A stretch of 52,438 nt of DNA, taken from assembly GCA_003649185.1 (NCBI GenBank), contig QMRB01000005.1:1-52438 (forward strand), given 5' to 3'. Position numbers and translations under genes: made by a program. Below the pieces are notes generated by a model that saw only the letters and a list, made by a program, of their open reading frames with translations, had not been told where the DNA came from and ran no database searches. How positions within the stretch are numbered: position 1 is the stretch's first letter; each line of letters opens with the position of its first letter. The DNA is from Thermoproteota archaeon (lineage in GTDB: Archaea; Thermoproteota; Methanomethylicia; Culexarchaeales; B10-G16). Positions 49,334 to 52,438 of the stretch are shown here, one piece after another.

Positions 49334-51334
49334 TTGAAGATAAAGGTTGCCCTTATAGGAAATCCAAATGTAGGTAAATCTCTAATCTTCAACAATCTTA
49401 CAGGTGGAAGATCACATATTGGAAATTGGCCTGGAAAGACCGTTGAGAAGAAGGAGGGAAGATGCATTTACAATGGAGTTGAAATGGAGATCATAGATTT
49501 ACCCGGAGTCTACAGTTTAACAGCCCAATCCATAGATGAATTGATAGCAAGAGACTACATAATTGAGGAGAAACCTGACATAGTTATAGACATTGCAGAT
49601 GCCTCAAACCTGGAGAGAAACCTATATTTAACTTTACAGCTCATGGAGCTCGAAGTAAAACTCATACTAGTTTTAAACAAAATGGATATAGCTGAAAATT
49701 TAGGCTACAATATAGATGTTGAAGCCCTCTCCAAGAAACTTGGAATTCCAATAGTTACAACCATAGCTACAGAAGGAAAAGGAATGGACGAACTTAAAAA
49801 AATCATAGCTGAAAGCATTCATAGAGAATGGAAAGCCAAAAAGATAAGTTATGGAAGAGAAATAGATGAACTGATATTTAAATTTGAAAAATTAATTGCA
49901 GTAGAGAGGCAGTTCTCGACGAAATATCCGACCAGATGGCTTGCCATAAAAATTTTGGAAAGAGATGAAGACATATTAAAGAAAATTAAAAAAAGCAGAA
50001 ATTTAGATGAAATTTTAAAAAATATTGATGAAAGCATTAAAGTATTAGGTGATGAACCTGACGTCGCTTTAGCTGAGAAAAGATATGAATGGATATCAAG
50101 CATTCTCCCACAGGTTTTGAAAGGCATTAGGCCGGTAACTCTATCGGACATGCTGGACAAAGTCTTCTTAGACAAACATTTAGGAATACCCATATTTCTA
50201 TCCTTATGGTGGAGTCTCTTCAGATTTACATATGATGTTTCAGCTCCACTCTCAGATTTAATAGACATCTTCTTCAATCGGCTTGGAGACATAGTGAAGG
50301 AATATATTTCCAATGAGCAGCTTGCATCCTTCATTGCAGATGGAATTCTAGGCGGAATTGGCGGAGTCCTAGTCTTTCTACCCTCAATACTCTTCCTATT
50401 CTTCGGACTATCCATACTTGAAGATAGTGGATATCTTGCCAGAGCAGCATTTGTAATGGACAAGTTAATGTATAAGTTGGGGTTGAATGGAAGATCTTTC
50501 ATACCCATATTGCTGGGTTTCGGCTGCAATGTTCCAGCTATAATGGCAACTAGAACCATTAAAAACGAAAAAGATAGAGTGTTAACGATCGTGGTGAATC
50601 CTCTAATCTCATGCAGTGCAAGACTGCCAGTTTACATTCTAATTGGAGGGGCAGTTCTCGGAGAATATGCAACTGCAGGAGTATATTCAATGTATATTTT
50701 AGGAATAGTTTTAGCTGTTTCAATGGCTCTTCTATTTAGAAGAATAATACCCTTCTTTAAGAGTGGGAGAACTCCGTTCATAATGGAGCTTCCAATGTAT
50801 GCCAAGCCGATCTTAAAAACTACAGTTATACATATGTGGGAGAGAGGTTCACTCTTCCTTCGGAAAGCTGGAACAATAATATTTCTAGGCGTAATATCAG
50901 TATGGTTTCTCTCAACCCATCCATGGGGCTCCCCCATAGAGGAGACATATATAGCTATTCTTGGAAAAATTCTGGAACCCTTATTCTACCCATTAGGATT
51001 CGATTGGAGAGGGGCAGTAGCCCTCTTCTTCGGATTTATTGCAAAGGAGATAGTTGTCGGAGCATTCTCAATCTTCTTCGGTTTTGGAGGGGAAGGAGAA
51101 GAGGAATCATTAAAACAATATATTCGAACCCATAAGATCTTTACACCTTTAACGGGATATGCTTTCATGGCTTTCACCCTAACCTATATACCTTGCATTG
51201 CAACTCTCGGCGCAATTTACAGGGAGACGGGATCTTGGAAATGGGTGCTCTTCACAGTTACATATGAATTGATACTAGCATATACAGTTGCATTCACCAT
51301 AGTTACAGCGGGCCATCTACTGGGATTTACATAG
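49334..51334 (+). CDS. feoB: FeoB ferrous iron transport GTPase
   Basis: This 666-residue transporter has an N-terminal G domain: GNPNVGKS (G1, residue about 9), GNWPGKTVE, DLPGVYSL (G3) and LNKMD (G4). A GDI-like helical region follows, then a membrane part of about eight to ten helices from residue 280, with two Gate motifs. Conserved membrane residues include GFGCNVPAIMATRTI and a later TYIPCIATLGAI. It moves Fe2+ into the cell. The start is TTG with GGAGGT upstream. It is in an operon with two FeoA genes and a small membrane protein. Confidence 0.95.
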   Translation: MKIKVALIGNPNVGKSLIFNNLTGGRSHIGNWPGKTVEKKEGRCIYNGVEMEIIDLPGVYSLTAQSIDELIARDYIIEEKPDIVIDIADASNLERNLYLTLQLMELEVKLILVLNKMDIAENLGYNIDVEALSKKLGIPIVTTIATEGKGMDELKKIIAESIHREWKAKKISYGREIDELIFKFEKLIAVERQFSTKYPTRWLAIKILERDEDILKKIKKSRNLDEILKNIDESIKVLGDEPDVALAEKRYEWISSILPQVLKGIRPVTLSDMLDKVFLDKHLGIPIFLSLWWSLFRFTYDVSAPLSDLIDIFFNRLGDIVKEYISNEQLASFIADGILGGIGGVLVFLPSILFLFFGLSILEDSGYLARAAFVMDKLMYKLGLNGRSFIPILLGFGCNVPAIMATRTIKNEKDRVLTIVVNPLISCSARLPVYILIGGAVLGEYATAGVYSMYILGIVLAVSMALLFRRIIPFFKSGRTPFIMELPMYAKPILKTTVIHMWERGSLFLRKAGTIIFLGVISVWFLSTHPWGSPIEETYIAILGKILEPLFYPLGFDWRGAVALFFGFIAKEIVVGAFSIFFGFGGEGEEESLKQYIRTHKIFTPLTGYAFMAFTLTYIPCIATLGAIYRETGSWKWVLFTVTYELILAYTVAFTIVTAGHLLGFT

Positions 51335-51347
51335 GAGGTGAAGGTTA

Positions 51348-51791
51348 ATGGAGATTAAGAATGGAAAACTTTTAACCATATATATTTCAATTTTAAGCTT
51401 ACTTTATGCTGCCACAGGAATCCTCGAAATAATCTCAGCACTATTAAACCTAATTATAGGTATAGGTTTAAGCTGGATTCCACCCGACCTATTCGGAGGA
51501 TTTTCAGCACTCGTGATAAGCGCAATCTTTTTCAAAGCAATCTTCCCATGGAGAAGGAGGAAAAAGGCGAACCCGTATCTTTTAGGGGCAACCTTAATGT
51601 CCATGATCTTCGGAACCCTCTACATATTAATTTTCATAGCTACAGGAATAGACGCATACATTGTAAATGAAGAGTGGAAGTGGATTACAGATTTGATGAG
51701 ACCTGAAATATGGTTGGCTGCAGCTTCAACACCCTTAACTTATATGGCATGGATTAAAATGCTTAAAGAATTTAAAGGTAAAGCTAACTGA
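51348..51791 (+). CDS. Four-helix membrane protein in the feo operon
   Basis: I do not recognise this 147-residue protein. It has four hydrophobic helices (about residues 7-30, 33-62, 76-100, 120-140) and a basic WRRRKKANPY loop between helices 2 and 3. A strong GGAGGTGA precedes the ATG and it follows feoB by 13 bases. A role as an accessory membrane subunit of iron uptake is plausible from position alone. It converges with the DtxR-family gene, 6 bases away. Confidence 0.65.
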   Translation: MEIKNGKLLTIYISILSLLYAATGILEIISALLNLIIGIGLSWIPPDLFGGFSALVISAIFFKAIFPWRRRKKANPYLLGATLMSMIFGTLYILIFIATGIDAYIVNEEWKWITDLMRPEIWLAAASTPLTYMAWIKMLKEFKGKAN

Positions 51792-51797
51792 AATGTC

Positions 51798-52256
51798 TTA
51801 TTGAAATTCAGATTCCTCGCAGGGTGGATGTTCACCGCTCTCACAAAACTTCTTGAAATGTTCAAGCCATCTAGGACTTCTAGGAGCATTCTGAACGAAC
51901 TCCACAAATTTGGATAAAAGTTTCATAGTTTCAGGATGAACATAATGTTCAATTCTACATGCATCCTCCTCAGCGATTTCAGAGCGGACACCTAAAATTT
52001 CAAGGAAGTTTCTAAGAGTTTCATGCCGCTTAATAACATTTTCAGCTATAGCTTCACCCCTAGATGTAAGTTTCACACTTTTATATTTCTCATACTTCAC
52101 TAATCCTCTCTTAGCAAGCTTCTGAATCATTTCGGTTGCAGTGGGCATTTTAACATTTAAAAGTGAAGAAATGTCGGACATTTTAGCATAACCCTTCCTC
52201 CTAACAAGCAGATATATGGCTTCAAGATAATTTTCAACAGCTTCACTACCCAACAT
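51798..52256 (-). CDS. DtxR/MntR/IdeR-family metal-dependent repressor
   Basis: This protein of about 152 residues has an N-terminal winged helix with NYLEAIYLL and VKMPTATEMIQKLAKRGLV, then a dimerisation/metal domain with ITERH-like VIKRHETLRNFL, EEDACRIEHYVHPETM and a C-terminal CESGEHPPC. The Cys, His and Glu spacing fits the DtxR/MntR metal sites. Such proteins repress metal-uptake genes when Fe2+ or Mn2+ binds. The neighbouring feo operon has a matching operator. The preferred start is ATG at 52256, since upstream residues are unlike the family; it is likely leaderless. Confidence 0.88.
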   Translation of the reverse strand: MLGSEAVENYLEAIYLLVRRKGYAKMSDISSLLNVKMPTATEMIQKLAKRGLVKYEKYKSVKLTSRGEAIAENVIKRHETLRNFLEILGVRSEIAEEDACRIEHYVHPETMKLLSKFVEFVQNAPRSPRWLEHFKKFCESGEHPPCEESEFQ

Positions 52257-52368
52257 CAAGAATATATAGATGAGGGAGAAATAAAAATTAACCGGCCTCA
52301 AATTTCAACTGAAACATTTTAAGAAGCATCACAGTCTACAACATAACACATATATAACTTAACCAGGT

Positions 52369-52391
52369 TTTCATCATACATGATGATGAAA
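52369..52391. repeat. Perfect inverted repeat near the right edge
   Basis: TTTCATCAT and its exact complement ATGATGAAA flank a 5-base ACATG spacer. A TATA-like TATATAAC lies about 12 bases to its left. It sits about 110 bases upstream of the DtxR-family start, or in front of a gene beyond the window. It may be an operator, but its arms do not match the TTAGGT box of the feo promoter. Confidence 0.35.
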
Positions 52392-52438
52392 TGATTCCTC
52401 AACTTCTATCCATAAACTCTGCAAGCAAAACTTTAAGA

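Noticed and set aside
50836-51135. A 99-codon plus-strand frame inside feoB
   Set aside because: It overlaps the conserved membrane part of FeoB in another frame and has no family features or independent start signal.

Overview
The window looks like a chromosomal segment of an uncultivated, anaerobic, AT-rich archaeon. Evidence for an archaeon: TATA-like promoter boxes, Shine-Dalgarno sequences matching GGAGGTGATC with many TTG and GTG starts, a class II HMG-CoA reductase, archaeal-type inositol-phosphate synthase, a translin homolog, and many heterodisulfide-reductase (Hdr) parts. A TACK-type lineage such as Bathyarchaeia is my guess; nothing here proves it. I see no rRNA, tRNA, CRISPR array or insertion sequence.

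Layout. (1) 1-7262, minus strand: a group 4 membrane-bound [NiFe]-hydrogenase operon (NuoI, H, CD, L and B-like subunits). Its upstream part also carries an HdrB-like CCG protein, a poly-[4Fe-4S] ferredoxin and a GcvH-like lipoyl carrier. (2) 7394-13404, plus strand: divergent HdrA-HdrC-HdrB followed by a two-subunit thiol:fumarate/succinate-type oxidoreductase. (3) 13504-14574: a DUF917 protein. (4) 14593-17611, minus: four-gene membrane module copy A. (5) 17612-22970: carboxyltransferase (PycB-like), biotin carrier, a PxpB-PxpC fusion and HMG-CoA reductase. (6) 23137-28131, plus: EtfB-EtfA-HdrA and a frameshifted LarA. (7) 28200-33140, minus: membrane module copy B, which runs straight into HdrC- and HdrB-like genes. 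(8) 33309-41675: acyl-CoA dehydrogenase, a lysine-aminomutase-like radical SAM protein with a small partner, creatininase-family enzyme, translin, inositol-phosphate synthase, YchF-like GTPase and a frameshifted MobA-like gene. (9) 41783-47538: ThDP enzyme plus M20 hydrolase, then an aldehyde:ferredoxin oxidoreductase operon. (10) 47633-52391: possible structured RNA, Lrp regulator (frameshifted), GGDEF-like protein, and a ferrous-iron uptake operon (FeoA, FeoA, FeoB) with a DtxR-type regulator and a TTAGGT/ACCTAA operator.

How it may work together (inference). The window is an electron-transfer hub. Electrons from acyl-CoA oxidation (ETF), aldehyde oxidation (AOR) and thiol/disulfide or succinate/fumarate chemistry could pass through several Hdr assemblies to ferredoxin and the membrane hydrogenase. 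The best candidate for an undescribed system is the duplicated membrane module (A and B), whose four proteins I cannot tie to any known complex. One copy appears to be co-transcribed with HdrC/HdrB.

Data caution. Three genes (larA, mobA-like, lrp) carry four single-base frameshifts, at least three of them in short homopolymers. In each case the rest of the protein continues in another frame with its key residues intact. Either these genes decayed recently or the assembly contains indel errors. Start codons were moved where a ribosome binding site or family alignment favoured another start; the evidence fields say so.
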